A DNA stretch of 64,000 bases, taken from contig NZ_MWMO01000020.1 of assembly GCF_002556635.1 (NCBI RefSeq), positions 16,176 to 80,175 of the forward strand, written 5' to 3'. Source of the stretch: Novosphingobium sp. PC22D. Lineage in GTDB: Bacteria; Pseudomonadota; Alphaproteobacteria; Sphingomonadales; Sphingomonadaceae. Position 1 is the stretch's first letter, and every line of letters begins with the position of its first letter. Under the pieces are notes generated by a model that did no database searches, was not told the DNA's origin, and saw nothing but the letters and a program-made list of their open reading frames with translations. Both the position numbers and the translations under genes were made by a program. This document shows, piece after piece, positions 33,186 through 42,507 of this stretch.

Positions 33186-33908
33186 TCAGTACATGTGCTG
33201 GCCGCCGTTGATCGAGAGCGTCGATCCGGTCACGAAGCCGGCGTTGTCCGAGCACAGGAAGGCGACGCCGCGAGCGATCTCGTAAGGCTGGCCGAGGCGG
33301 CCGACCGGGATCTTGGCGACGATCTTCTCGAGCACCGGCGCGGGAACGGCGGCGACCATGTCGGTATCGATGTAGCCGGGCGCGATCGCATTGACCGTCA
33401 CCCCGTACTTCGCACCTTCCTGCGCCAGCGCCTTGGTGAAGCCGTGGATGCCGGACTTCGCCGCCGCGTAGTTCACCTGCCCGTACTGGCCCGACTGGCC
33501 GTTGATCGAGCCGATGTTGACGATGCGGCCCCAGCCGCGCGCGCGCATGCCGGGGAAGGTTGCCTTGGCCATGTTGAAACAGCCGCCCAGATTGATCCGC
33601 ATGACGTCGTTCCAGTCTTCGAACGTCATCTTGTGCAGCACGCCGTCGCGGGTGATGCCCGCGTTGTTGACGACGATGTCGACCGCGCCGACCTCTTCGG
33701 CGACCTTCTCGCACCCGGCGATCGTCGCCTCATGGTCACCGACGTCCCACTTGTAGACGGGGATGCCGTGCTCGTCGGAAAAGGCTTTCGCCTTCTCGTC
33801 GTTGCCCGCGTAGTTGGCGACGACGGTGTGGCCGCGGTCCTTCAGCGCGAGCGATATGGCCGCGCCGATACCTCTGGTACCGCCAGTAACGATTGCGACT
33901 TTTGCCAT
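33186..33908 (-). CDS. phaB: Acetoacetyl-CoA reductase
   Basis: This is a 240-residue short-chain dehydrogenase. The NADPH-binding TGGTRGIG is at residues 8-15, NNAG near 85, the catalytic Ser in NIGSINGQSGQYGQ and YxxxK in VNYAAAKSG. The QYGQVNYAAAKSG context and the C-terminus VTGSTLSINGGQHMY are typical of PhaB, which reduces acetoacetyl-CoA to (R)-3-hydroxybutyryl-CoA for polyhydroxybutyrate. ATG 33908 has TAGGAAA upstream; the longer frame adds a non-homologous leader. No phaA or phaC lies next to it. A FabG-like role cannot be fully excluded. Confidence 0.88.
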   Translation of the reverse strand: MAKVAIVTGGTRGIGAAISLALKDRGHTVVANYAGNDEKAKAFSDEHGIPVYKWDVGDHEATIAGCEKVAEEVGAVDIVVNNAGITRDGVLHKMTFEDWNDVMRINLGGCFNMAKATFPGMRARGWGRIVNIGSINGQSGQYGQVNYAAAKSGIHGFTKALAQEGAKYGVTVNAIAPGYIDTDMVAAVPAPVLEKIVAKIPVGRLGQPYEIARGVAFLCSDNAGFVTGSTLSINGGQHMY

Positions 33909-34081
33909 TTTCCTAAGCTCCCGATCAGGCATCTCCTGACACTTGCTATGAAAGGCGGCAGGGGTCCGCAATAGGGGCTTGGCGACTCATCGCGGTTTTT
34001 TGCGCATCGGGCCTTGCGGTTGTAGCAAACGCCCCGGCGATGTCATGGTCGGCCCGCGATGTCGCGACCGGAATGTCGCGG

Positions 34082-34855
34082 CTAGAAGCGGAACTGGGTT
34101 CCGACGTAGACGGCCTGGCTGTCCTGCTTGCCGTCGGTCAGCGGGACGAGCCGCTCGCGATCCTGCGAATAGCGCACGCCCGCGGTGACATCGAGATTCT
34201 TGGTCACGCGGTAGGCCCCGCCCAGGTCGACTTCGCCGGCGTCGCCCGCAAAAGTGCGGGGCGCGCGACCGGACGCCTGTTTCTCGTCGATCGAGATGCG
34301 CGGGCTGAAGCGCGCGCCGTCGCTGTCGGTGCCCGGTTCGAGGCTATAGGCGCCGAGATCAGGCAACTCGCCACTCGGCTGGCGCTGCGCGGCGGCGAGA
34401 TCCTGCGAGAAACCGCGATAGCCGCGCGAAACGCCGAGGTTGAACGCGCTCGAGGCGATCCGCAGCTTGCCCGGATCGCCGTCGCCCGAGCCGGGCGCGC
34501 GACCGCGCACGGTAATCGCCTCGGCCGTCGCGGCATCGACGCGCACTGCCACCGTGACCGAGCGGTCTGGCTGGTCGGGCGTTTCGGCCGGCGTGAACGG
34601 AAAGAGCTGGCCCTTGGCGAGCGAGCGCAAGGGAATCGCATTGGCGAGATCGGCCGAAGGCGCCTTGGCCTCGATCGCCGAACCGGCGGACGGCGCGGCA
34701 GCGTTGCCGGCATCGAAGCGGGTGGTGAAGGCGAGCACGGCGCTGGGCAGGGCCAGCAGGCCGACCGCGCCCGCGAGCATCATCCCCGCCGTCGCGCCGG
34801 AGCGGATCGTGCTGGCCGCAGGCCTGGCCTGCTTGTCTTTCCAATCGTCGCCCAT
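34082..34855 (-). CDS. Hypothetical membrane or outer-membrane protein
   Basis: This is a 257-residue protein. The N-terminus is hydrophilic (GDDWKDKQARP), followed by one hydrophobic segment (GMMLAGAVGLLALPSAVLAF, about 23-43), a Pro/Ala-rich middle and a C-terminal region of beta-strand pattern (NLDVTAGVRYSQDRERL) ending VYVGTQFRF. A terminal Phe after alternating residues is common in outer-membrane barrels, but the barrel part would be short. I do not recognise the family. ATG 34855 is preferred over an upstream in-frame codon by lack of similarity upstream. Confidence 0.6.
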   Translation of the reverse strand: MGDDWKDKQARPAASTIRSGATAGMMLAGAVGLLALPSAVLAFTTRFDAGNAAAPSAGSAIEAKAPSADLANAIPLRSLAKGQLFPFTPAETPDQPDRSVTVAVRVDAATAEAITVRGRAPGSGDGDPGKLRIASSAFNLGVSRGYRGFSQDLAAAQRQPSGELPDLGAYSLEPGTDSDGARFSPRISIDEKQASGRAPRTFAGDAGEVDLGGAYRVTKNLDVTAGVRYSQDRERLVPLTDGKQDSQAVYVGTQFRF

Positions 34856-35107
34856 GGCGATCAACTTTCCATCCCGCGCATGTGGCCCGTTTCGCTCGGG
34901 CGGGCCCGTCACTCGAATCCCCGAACGGCTATTCGCGCGCGCAGCTTAACACAGGATGACGCGCCGTCCCAGCGTCGCGCGCGCAGCCACGCGAGGCGCG
35001 GCGCGGACGCCGGACCCCTTGCCGCGCGCGCAACGCGGCGATAGAGGCGCAGTACGGTATGCGCACGTCCCGAACGGCGCAGTCTGCCACGAGGAATGCA
35101 AACGACC

Positions 35108-35557
35108 ATGAAAGCCCCTTCCGGTAACCTGCGCAAGTTCGCCGTCTACGGCCTTTGCGGCGCCCTTGCCTTCAGCCTCGCGGCGTGCGGCGGCAAGAAG
35201 AAGGTTTCCTCCAGCGTGGCGCCCTCGATGGTCACCACGATCGGCGTCAACGGCTACTTGTGGCGCGCCAGCCTCGATACGCTCTCGTTCATGCCGATGC
35301 TGCAGACCGACAGCGCGGGCGGCGTCATCGTCACCGACTGGTACACCAACCCGAGCAATCCGGGCGAGCGCGTCAAGGTCACCGTCACGATCCTCGATTC
35401 GGACTTGCGCGCCGACGCGCTGCGCGTCGCGGCGAGCCGCGAGGTCAATTCGGGCGGCGGCTGGGTCGCCGCGCCGGTCCAGGCCGCGACGGTGCAGAAA
35501 CTCGAAGACATCATCCTCACCCGCGCCCGCGACCTGAGGCGCGATTCGGTCGGCTGA
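35108..35557 (+). CDS. DUF3576 lipoprotein
   Basis: This 149-residue lipoprotein has signal LCGALAFSLAAC with the lipidated Cys near residue 23, then a basic KKK stretch and a folded domain with TTIGVNGYLWRASLDTLSF and the C-terminal QKLEDIILTRARDLR. This matches DUF3576, an alphaproteobacterial family of unknown function usually located just before leuS, as here (25 bp). An in-frame ATG at 35096 sits directly behind GAGGA and is less well spaced. Its position in the leuS-lptE-holA operon suggests an envelope role. Confidence 0.85.
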   Translation: MKAPSGNLRKFAVYGLCGALAFSLAACGGKKKVSSSVAPSMVTTIGVNGYLWRASLDTLSFMPMLQTDSAGGVIVTDWYTNPSNPGERVKVTVTILDSDLRADALRVAASREVNSGGGWVAAPVQAATVQKLEDIILTRARDLRRDSVG

Positions 35558-35582
35558 GGCCGGCCCAGGAGACGGTTCCGAT

Positions 35583-38123
35583 ATGAGCGAGCGGTTCGAT
35601 CCCGCCACGGCAGACGCGCGATGGCAGCGGGTCTGGCACGAGAAGCAGTGCTTCGCCGCCGACAACGCGAGCGACAAGCCGCGCAGCTACGTGCTCGAGA
35701 TGTTCCCCTATCCTTCCGGGCGCATCCACATGGGTCACGTGCGCAACTACACGCTGGGCGACGTGCTCGCGCGCTACAAGCGCATGACCGGGCACGAAGT
35801 GCTCCACCCGATGGGCTGGGACGCCTTCGGCATGCCCGCCGAGAACGCGGCGATGGAAAAGAGCGTGCATCCCGGCGGCTGGACCCGCGAGAACATCGCC
35901 AACATGAAGGCGCAGCTTAAGCGCCTGGGTTTCGCGCTCGACTGGAGCCGCGAACTGGCGACCTGCGAGCCCGACTACTACGGCCACGAGCAGGCGCTGT
36001 TCCTCGACCTTTACGAGGCGGGGCTGGTCTATCGCAAGGAATCGGCGGTCAACTGGGACCCGGTCGACATGACCGTGCTCGCCAACGAGCAGGTGATCGA
36101 CGGGCGCGGCTGGCGCTCGGGCGCGCTGGTCGAGAAGCGCAAGCTCTCGCAGTGGTTCCTCAAGATCACCGACTTCGCCGAGGAACTGCTCGACGGGCTG
36201 GCCGAGCTCAAGGACTGGCCCGACAAGGTCAAGCTGATGCAGGAGAACTGGATCGGCAAGTCGCAGGGGCTCGAGTTCGCCTTCACGCTGTCGAACGGCG
36301 AGAGCCTGCCGGTCTACACCACGCGGCCCGACACGATCTTCGGCGCGAGCTTCGTCGCGGTCGCCGCCGATCACCCGGTGGCGCAGGGCGTCGCAGCGAA
36401 CTCGTCCGAGGCGCAGGCCTTCATCGAGGAATGCAAGCGCGGCGGCACCACCGCGGCCGAGCTGGAAACTGCCGAGAAGCTTGGCTTCGATACGGGCCTC
36501 ACCGCGAAGCATCCCTTCAGCGGCGCCGAGCTGCCGGTCTACATCGCGAACTTCGTGCTGATGGACTACGGCACCGGCGCGATCATGGCGGTGCCGGGCC
36601 ACGACCAGCGCGACTTCGATTTCGCCACCAAGTACGGCCTGCCGATCGTGCGCGTGGTTGCCGCCGACGCGGCGGACGCGGACAAGCCCTTCGCGGGCGA
36701 GGCCGAAGCGGGCGACGGCGTGATCGTCAATTCGGACTTCCTTGATGGCATGAGCGTGGCGGACGCCAAGGCGGACGTCATCGCGCGCGCCGAAAGCGGC
36801 GGCTGGGGTGAAGGCAAGACCGTGTGGCGCCTGCGCGACTGGGGCGTCTCGCGCCAGCGCTACTGGGGCACGCCGATCCCGTTCATCCACTGTGAGGCCT
36901 GCGGCGTGGTGCCGGTGCCCAAGGACCAGCTTCCGGTGGTGCTGCCCGAGGACGTCGATTTCCAGACGCCGGGCAATCCGCTGCTGCGCCATCCGACGTG
37001 GAAGCACGTCGATTGCCCAAGCTGCGGCAAGCCGGCGACCCGCGAGACCGACACGCTCGACACTTTCGTCGACAGCTCGTGGTATTTCCTGCGCTTCGCC
37101 AGCCAGCCCGGCGACAAGCCGTTCGATCCGGGCGTCATCGCGCAGTGGCTGCCGGTCGAACAGTACATCGGCGGCATCGAGCACGCGATCCTGCACTTGC
37201 TCTACGCCCGCTTCTGGACGCGCGCGCTCAAGCGCATCGGCCTGATCAACGTCACCGAGCCGTTCGCCAGCCTGTTCACGCAAGGGATGGTCACGCACGA
37301 GACCTATCAAGTGTTTATCCCGAACGAAGTCGGCGAAACTCACGCTACGCGTAGCTACTTTGTCTCCCCTCAAGAGATCGAGAGACGTGACGGCGACGTC
37401 TATGAAGTGAGTAGTGGATTGCCGGTCGAGATCGGTCGCGTCATCAAGATGTCGAAGTCGAAGAAGAACGTCGTCGATCCCGACGCGATCCTCGCCGACT
37501 ACGGCGCCGACGCGATCCGCTGGTTCATGATCTCGGACAGCCCGCCCGAGCGCGACCTGCCCTGGTCGATCGCCGGCATCGAGGGCTGCGCGCGCTTCGT
37601 CCAGCGCTTGTGGCGCCTGTTCGGCCAGTACGATGCGGCTGCGACGGGCGAGGACAAGCCGCTCGATCGCAAGCGCGACCAGACCGTGGCGGCCGTCGCC
37701 GAAGACATCGAGGCACTGGCTTTCAACAAGGCCGTGGCGCGTATCTACGAACTGGCGAGCGCGATCGAGAAGGCGCCGCCCTCGGCGAGCCGCTCGGCCG
37801 CGATCCGCACGATCCTGCTGCTCGTCGCGCCGATGATGCCCCACCTTGCCGAAGAGGCGTGGGACGCGATCGGCGGTGAGGGGCTTGTCGTCGACGCGGC
37901 CTGGCCCAAGGTCGATCCGGCGCTGCTGGTCGACGACGAGGTGACGATCGCGGTGCAGGTCAAGGGCAAGCTGCGCGACACGCTCACCGTCGCCAAGGGC
38001 ACCGGCAAGGACGAGCTGGAGGCGCTTGCGCTCGCCAGCGAGAAGGTCCAGCGTGCGCTCGACGGGGCGGAGATAAGGAAAGTGATCGTCGTGCCCGACC
38101 GCCTGGTCAACCTGGTCGCATGA
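35583..38123 (+). CDS. leuS: Leucyl-tRNA synthetase
   Basis: This 846-residue class I aminoacyl-tRNA synthetase charges tRNA-Leu. The HIGH signature is present as HMGH (near residue 50), the CP1 editing domain spans about 220-420 with TTRPDTIFGASF, and the KMSKS loop is intact (near 622, KMSKSKKNV). The C-terminal anticodon-binding domain and the tail KVIVVPDRLVNLV are normal. Between ETY and KMSKS lies a stretch (37305-37435) with visibly lower GC and rarer codons than the rest of the gene. It is the second gene of the DUF3576-leuS-lptE-holA operon. Confidence 0.96.
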   Translation: MSERFDPATADARWQRVWHEKQCFAADNASDKPRSYVLEMFPYPSGRIHMGHVRNYTLGDVLARYKRMTGHEVLHPMGWDAFGMPAENAAMEKSVHPGGWTRENIANMKAQLKRLGFALDWSRELATCEPDYYGHEQALFLDLYEAGLVYRKESAVNWDPVDMTVLANEQVIDGRGWRSGALVEKRKLSQWFLKITDFAEELLDGLAELKDWPDKVKLMQENWIGKSQGLEFAFTLSNGESLPVYTTRPDTIFGASFVAVAADHPVAQGVAANSSEAQAFIEECKRGGTTAAELETAEKLGFDTGLTAKHPFSGAELPVYIANFVLMDYGTGAIMAVPGHDQRDFDFATKYGLPIVRVVAADAADADKPFAGEAEAGDGVIVNSDFLDGMSVADAKADVIARAESGGWGEGKTVWRLRDWGVSRQRYWGTPIPFIHCEACGVVPVPKDQLPVVLPEDVDFQTPGNPLLRHPTWKHVDCPSCGKPATRETDTLDTFVDSSWYFLRFASQPGDKPFDPGVIAQWLPVEQYIGGIEHAILHLLYARFWTRALKRIGLINVTEPFASLFTQGMVTHETYQVFIPNEVGETHATRSYFVSPQEIERRDGDVYEVSSGLPVEIGRVIKMSKSKKNVVDPDAILADYGADAIRWFMISDSPPERDLPWSIAGIEGCARFVQRLWRLFGQYDAAATGEDKPLDRKRDQTVAAVAEDIEALAFNKAVARIYELASAIEKAPPSASRSAAIRTILLLVAPMMPHLAEEAWDAIGGEGLVVDAAWPKVDPALLVDDEVTIAVQVKGKLRDTLTVAKGTGKDELEALALASEKVQRALDGAEIRKVIVVPDRLVNLVA

Positions 38124-38635
38124 AGCGCCTCGCTCCCCTGACGGGAGCCTTGCTGCTCGCCGGCACGCTGCTGGGCGGCTGCGGACTGCAACCGATGTAC
38201 GCGGGCGGCGGCAGCGGCGCGGTCGCGCGCGGGCTTTCGGCGATCGAGGTCTCCGCGATCGAGGGGCGCGCCGGCTGGCTTGTGCGCAACGCGCTGGTCG
38301 ACAAGCTCGATGAGCCCGCGAGCGGGGCCGCGCGCTATCGCCTCGACGTTCGCCTCGACGACAAGCTCGAAGGCTTCGCGCTCCTGTCCGACGACACCAT
38401 CAGCCGCGAGCGTCGCACGCTGCGCGCGCGCTTCCAGCTCGTCGATCTGTCGAGCGGCAAGATCATGCTCGACGACAGTGTCGGTTCCGACGCGGGCATC
38501 GACGTCGTGTCTTCGGACTATGCGACGATTGCGGCCGAGCAGACCGCGCTCGAAAATCTCTCGAAGGACGTTGCCGACCGGATCCTGACGAGCTTGTCGT
38601 TGCGGTTGCGGGAAAGCGCCGGCGACGGACGGTGA
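38120..38635 (+). CDS. lptE: LPS-assembly lipoprotein LptE
   Basis: This 171-residue lipoprotein has signal LLLAGTLLGGCGLQPMY with the lipidated Cys near residue 21; the CGLQPMY start of the mature protein is typical of alphaproteobacterial LptE. It forms the plug of the LptD barrel that inserts lipopolysaccharide in the outer leaflet. The C-terminal helix (DVADRILTSLSLRL) fits the family. Its ATG overlaps the leuS stop by 4 bp (ATGA) and its end overlaps holA, the standard order in this group. Confidence 0.92.
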   Translation: MKRLAPLTGALLLAGTLLGGCGLQPMYAGGGSGAVARGLSAIEVSAIEGRAGWLVRNALVDKLDEPASGAARYRLDVRLDDKLEGFALLSDDTISRERRTLRARFQLVDLSSGKIMLDDSVGSDAGIDVVSSDYATIAAEQTALENLSKDVADRILTSLSLRLRESAGDGR

Positions 38636-39666
38636 AGGCGACGCAAAAGGACTTCGCCGGGCTCGCCCACCGCGCCGCACGCGAAGCCCGTATCTTCTTC
38701 TTCTGCGGCCCCGACGAATCGGGCGCGAATGACGCGGCGGCGAAAATCGCGTCGCTGCTCGCCGATCCGGGCGAGCGCGTCGAGATCTCGGGCTCCGACC
38801 TGCGCAGGGATCCGGTCCGGCTCGGCGACGAAGCGCGGTCCAGCTCGCTGTTCGGCTCGGCGCGGCACATCTGGGTGCGCGCGCAGGGCGACGAGGCGCA
38901 CGATGCCGTCGCCACGCTGATCGGCGGCGAGGTCGAGCCCTCTCCCGTCCTGATCATCGCCAGCGGCGCGACCGACAAGTCGCGCACCGCGAAGCTCTTG
39001 GCGGGACGCGACGACAGCCTCGTGGCGATGTTCTGGCCGCCGGACCTCAGGTCGGTGAGCGCGGCGGTGCGGGCGCAGGCCGACGGCCTCGGGCTGCAGG
39101 TGGCCAGCGATATCGCCGAGCGCATCGCGCGCGGGTGCGGTCTCGATACGCGGCTGGCGCGATCGGAGCTGGAAAAGCTCGCGCTCTATCTCGACGCGGC
39201 GCCCGAGCGCCCGCGCCGGGCGAGCGGCGCCGATCTCGATGCGGTCGGCGCGCAGACGGAGGACGACGGCTTCGCCACGCTCGTCGACGCGGTGCTGGGC
39301 GGCGGGCCGCAGGCGGTCGCGGCCGAGCTGCGGCGCTTCCGCGAACTCGGCCTCAATCCGGTCGGTACGCTGCTCGCGCTCGAACGGCGCTGCGCCCAGC
39401 TTGCCAGTCTGGCGGCGCGGATGGGCGGGCGTGGTGACGTTGCCGGCTTCGTCGATGCCGAGGCCGCGGCGCGGCGGATCTTCTGGAAGGACAAGGCGGC
39501 GATCGGCGCGCAACTGCGCGTCTGGCGCGGCAAGCGCCTCGAATGGCTCGAGCGCAGACTTGTCAGTCTGCATCAGCTACTTCTGACTAACAGTGCCGAT
39601 GCGGATCTGCTGTTGAGTCAGGGACTCGCAATGATCGTTCGCAGACGGCAGGCAGCCTCCCAGTAA
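38632..39666 (+). CDS. holA: DNA polymerase III subunit delta
   Basis: This 344-residue clamp-loader subunit opens the beta sliding clamp. The N-terminal part has FFFCGPDESGANDAAAKIA in the Walker-A-like position, LFGSARHIWV follows, and the C-terminal collar domain ends LLLSQGLAMIVRRRQA. Length and order fit HolA. The start is GTG at 38632, overlapping the TGA of lptE (GTGA). It is the last gene of this operon. Confidence 0.9.
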   Translation: MKATQKDFAGLAHRAAREARIFFFCGPDESGANDAAAKIASLLADPGERVEISGSDLRRDPVRLGDEARSSSLFGSARHIWVRAQGDEAHDAVATLIGGEVEPSPVLIIASGATDKSRTAKLLAGRDDSLVAMFWPPDLRSVSAAVRAQADGLGLQVASDIAERIARGCGLDTRLARSELEKLALYLDAAPERPRRASGADLDAVGAQTEDDGFATLVDAVLGGGPQAVAAELRRFRELGLNPVGTLLALERRCAQLASLAARMGGRGDVAGFVDAEAAARRIFWKDKAAIGAQLRVWRGKRLEWLERRLVSLHQLLLTNSADADLLLSQGLAMIVRRRQAASQ

Positions 39667-39793
39667 CCGGGAATATATCCTAAGGTATATATCTAATTAT
39701 CATGCCTTATCCGTTGCTTTGCGGAGCTATAAGGGCATATACATACCGCACTTGCAGCGTACCAATAGGTGCAGGGGTCGGGAGTGCACTGCC
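39667..39793 (+). promoter_or_regulatory. AT-rich leader upstream of the sugar-transferase gene
   Basis: This 127-bp segment contains a strongly AT-rich core (39672-39705) with an imperfect inverted repeat ATATATCC-taa-GGTATATAT, unlike the GC-rich surroundings. It is suited to a promoter with an operator or to binding by a silencing protein. The regulator is not known. Confidence 0.35.
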
Positions 39794-41248
39794 GTGCGCA
39801 ACGAGAGCGGGTTTCAGGCCGTAGTATCAGCGGGGAGCAGCGGGGTGGATGCGTCTTTCCATCCGCAGGAGGACGAGCGCTATTCGCGTGCGGTCGCCGA
39901 CGCGCTGCTCGTGGCGCCCTCGCTCGAACGCCGTCGGCTGCAATGCTACCTTGCCATGATCGTCGCCGACGTGGCGGCGCTGCTCATGGGCTTCGGCCTG
40001 ATCGGATATCTCTATACCGGGGCCCAGGGCGGTGTCACCGCGCTGGTACAGGCCCAGGTCGTGCTCCCCATTTTCCTGACTATCGCCGTCTACAACGGCG
40101 CCTATTCGATCAAGGCGCTGCGTGACCACTGGAGCGGCAGCGCACGGGCGCTCGTTGCTCTGGCGCTGTCCTTCGCGGCTGTCGTCTTCATCGCCTTCTA
40201 CGCCCGCGAAACACGGGAATTCTCGCGTTTCGGCTTGAGCGTCGGCGCGCTGGCCGCGGGCATCCTGATGATCTGGGGCCGCTTGCAGATGCGCTCCTTC
40301 GTCCGCTGGCGCTGCGGTACGAGCGTGATGAACGAGCTCGTCGTCGATGACGGCGGGCCGCGGATCGATATCCGGGGCGCGATCCGTGTCTCGGCGGCGG
40401 CGATGGGGCTGCGCGCGGACCTCAAGGACCCGCATGCGCTCGACCGGCTCGGCCTCGTCCTGCGCAACATCGATCGGGTGGTGGTCAGCTGTCCACCCGA
40501 GCGCCGCTATGCCTGGTCGCTGATGCTCAAGGGCGCCAATGTCGATGGTGAAGTGCTCGACGATCAGGTCGCCCGCCTCGGTGCGCAGGGCGCGCGTGTC
40601 GTCGGCCGCCACGGCCTGCTGATGATCTCGACCGGTCCGCTGGGCCTGCGCGACCGCGCCCTGAAGCGGCTTTTCGATCTCGTGCTCACGGGCGGCGGCG
40701 TGCTTGCGCTCTCGCCGCTGATGATCGCGATCGCGATCGCGATCAAGCTCGAGGATCGCGGGCCGGTGTTCTTCGTCCAGCGGCGGATGGGGCGCGGCAA
40801 CTGCTTCTTCAACATGTACAAGTTCCGCTCGATGACCGCCTCGAAGTCCGATTCAGACGGCAACGTCTCGGCCTCGAAGGACGACAAGCGGGTGACGCGC
40901 GTGGGCCGCTTCATCCGCTCGACCAGTCTCGACGAGCTGCCGCAGCTGCTCAACGTGCTGCGCGGCGACATGAGCCTGGTCGGGCCGCGCCCGCACGCGA
41001 TCGGCTCGCAGGCGGGCGACAAGCTGTTCTGGGAAGTCGACTTGCGCTACTGGCAGCGGCACTGCCTCAAGCCGGGCCTTTCCGGCCTGGCCCAGGTGCG
41101 TGGCTTTCGCGGCGCGACCGACCACGAATCCGATCTCGTCTACCGCCTCCAGTCCGACCTCGAATACCTCGAGGGCTGGACCATCTGGCGCGACATCAAG
41201 ATCCTGCTGCTCACCATGCGCGTCCTCGTTCACGACCGCGCGTTCTGA
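39794..41248 (+). CDS. Undecaprenyl-phosphate sugar-1-phosphate transferase (WbaP/ExoY-type)
   Basis: This 484-residue polyprenol phosphate hexose-1-P transferase starts an exopolysaccharide repeat unit on the inner membrane. Four to five membrane segments lie at about 50-190. A central soluble domain follows. The C-terminal bacterial sugar-transferase domain (about 290-484) has KRLFDLVLTGGG, the basic GPVFFVQRRMGRGNCFFNMYKFRSM region (quoted here as FFVQRRMG and MYKFRSM), DELPQLLNVLRGDMSLVGPRP and CLKPGLSGLAQVRG. The start GTG 39794 has GGGAG upstream; a longer frame begins at 39719 within the AT-rich leader. The substrate (glucose or galactose) cannot be read from sequence. Confidence 0.87.
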   Translation: MRNESGFQAVVSAGSSGVDASFHPQEDERYSRAVADALLVAPSLERRRLQCYLAMIVADVAALLMGFGLIGYLYTGAQGGVTALVQAQVVLPIFLTIAVYNGAYSIKALRDHWSGSARALVALALSFAAVVFIAFYARETREFSRFGLSVGALAAGILMIWGRLQMRSFVRWRCGTSVMNELVVDDGGPRIDIRGAIRVSAAAMGLRADLKDPHALDRLGLVLRNIDRVVVSCPPERRYAWSLMLKGANVDGEVLDDQVARLGAQGARVVGRHGLLMISTGPLGLRDRALKRLFDLVLTGGGVLALSPLMIAIAIAIKLEDRGPVFFVQRRMGRGNCFFNMYKFRSMTASKSDSDGNVSASKDDKRVTRVGRFIRSTSLDELPQLLNVLRGDMSLVGPRPHAIGSQAGDKLFWEVDLRYWQRHCLKPGLSGLAQVRGFRGATDHESDLVYRLQSDLEYLEGWTIWRDIKILLLTMRVLVHDRAF

Positions 41249-41329
41249 CCGGAGGTGAAATCAGCGGAGCGCGCGCAGCCTTCGTCCGGGCCGCTCGTTA
41301 CCGACAGCACGGCCTCGCCGGAAACCGGC

Positions 41330-41857
41330 TCAGTTCTTCTTGGGTACGCTGAAGGTGCCCGAAACGCGGCCTTCGGCGGCCGAGACGCCGCTGTTGAGGT
41401 CGATCACGAAGCGGTTTCCGCGCAGCGTGTCGCCGCCGCGCTTGAGCGTGGCGTTGCCGACCATCGTGATGATCCGGCGATTGAAATCGTAGATCGCGAC
41501 ATCGCCGGTGGCGACTTCGGTGCCGCGGTTGACGGTGACGCCGCCGGTCGCGGTGATCCGCTGGATGCTCAGCGATCCGGCATCGGTGAAGTTGACGATG
41601 GTGCGCGCCGCGCGCAGCCGCAGTTCGGCCTGGCGGATGTCGACATTGCCCGAAAGCACCACGCGGTCCTGCCGGTCCTGCAGCTCGATGCGGTCGGCGG
41701 CGTAGTCGACAGGCGCATTGGTGTTGTGTCCGGGAAAGACCTGCGCACCGGTCTGCTGGAGTCCGGCGAGAGTCCCGGCGCCAAGCAGCGCGGCGGCGAG
41801 GCCCGCGCGCAGCAGGCCGGAATGCGACAGGAATCGGCGGGAAGGACGCGAGCTCAT
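41330..41857 (-). CDS. lptA: LPS export periplasmic protein LptA
   Basis: This 175-residue periplasmic protein has an N-terminal signal (AGLAAALLGAGTLAG) and an OstA-type beta-jellyroll: PVDYAADRIELQDRQDRVVL, ITATGGVTVNRGTEVATGD and LKRGGDTLRGNRFVIDLNSG. It forms the bridge that carries LPS from LptC to LptD. Its start overlaps the lptC stop by 4 bp. The usual downstream lptB is not here; the gene ends 80 bp from the convergent sugar-transferase gene. Confidence 0.9.
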   Translation of the reverse strand: MSSRPSRRFLSHSGLLRAGLAAALLGAGTLAGLQQTGAQVFPGHNTNAPVDYAADRIELQDRQDRVVLSGNVDIRQAELRLRAARTIVNFTDAGSLSIQRITATGGVTVNRGTEVATGDVAIYDFNRRIITMVGNATLKRGGDTLRGNRFVIDLNSGVSAAEGRVSGTFSVPKKN

Positions 41858-42501
41858 CGTGGGATACTCAGTTTGCCCGGGGTCATGCGCAGCCGCGCAT
41901 TGCCGTCGAGCGTGACGGTGCGGTTCTCGAAATCGGCGACCAGGCGTTCGGCGCGGAATGTTCCGGTCGGTGTGCGCCCGGTGACGCCGCCGGTGCCGAC
42001 CGCGGCGCGCGCCTTGATGTCGACCTCGACGTTGCCGGTTTCCATGCGATAGCCGTCCGAGGCGGTGAACGCGACCGGGCCGTTGATGTCGATCCGGGCC
42101 TGGTCGTAGTCGTAGGCGCCGCGCGGCGCGCGGATCTGGGCGGGGCCGTCGCGCAGCTTCATGTCGGCGACGAGCGTCTGCATCTGCACCACGGGCACCT
42201 CGGCGCTCTTCTGCACCGCGCTGCCTGCGCGCACCACGAAGTCGCGGCCCTCGTTGTCCTGGCCGCGATAGGCGGCATCGTCGACCGCGAGGCGTTCATC
42301 GGTGATCGCCACCTTGTTGCGGTCGAGCAGAAAGCTGATTTCGCCGCGCGGGCTGAGCGGCACGAGGATCATCACCGCCGCGACCACGCCGATGCCCACC
42401 GGCAATGCCTTGCCGAGAAAGCCGACCAGCCGGTCGTGCGAGCCGCCGGGCGTGGCGAAATGCCGCCGGCGGCTTCTGATCTGCGTGGCCTCGACCGACA
42501 T
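41854..42501 (-). CDS. lptC: LPS export inner-membrane protein LptC
   Basis: This 215-residue protein has one N-terminal membrane segment (LPVGIGVVAAVMILVPLSP, about 34-52) and a periplasmic beta-jellyroll with ITDERLAVDDAAYRGQDNEG and VTFTASDGYRMETGNVEVD-like strands. It takes LPS from the LptBFG transporter and passes it to LptA. It lies 6 bp after rnd and overlaps lptA, the usual alphaproteobacterial order. Confidence 0.88.
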   Translation of the reverse strand: MSVEATQIRSRRRHFATPGGSHDRLVGFLGKALPVGIGVVAAVMILVPLSPRGEISFLLDRNKVAITDERLAVDDAAYRGQDNEGRDFVVRAGSAVQKSAEVPVVQMQTLVADMKLRDGPAQIRAPRGAYDYDQARIDINGPVAFTASDGYRMETGNVEVDIKARAAVGTGGVTGRTPTGTFRAERLVADFENRTVTLDGNARLRMTPGKLSIPR

Positions 42502-42507
42502 CGGCGA

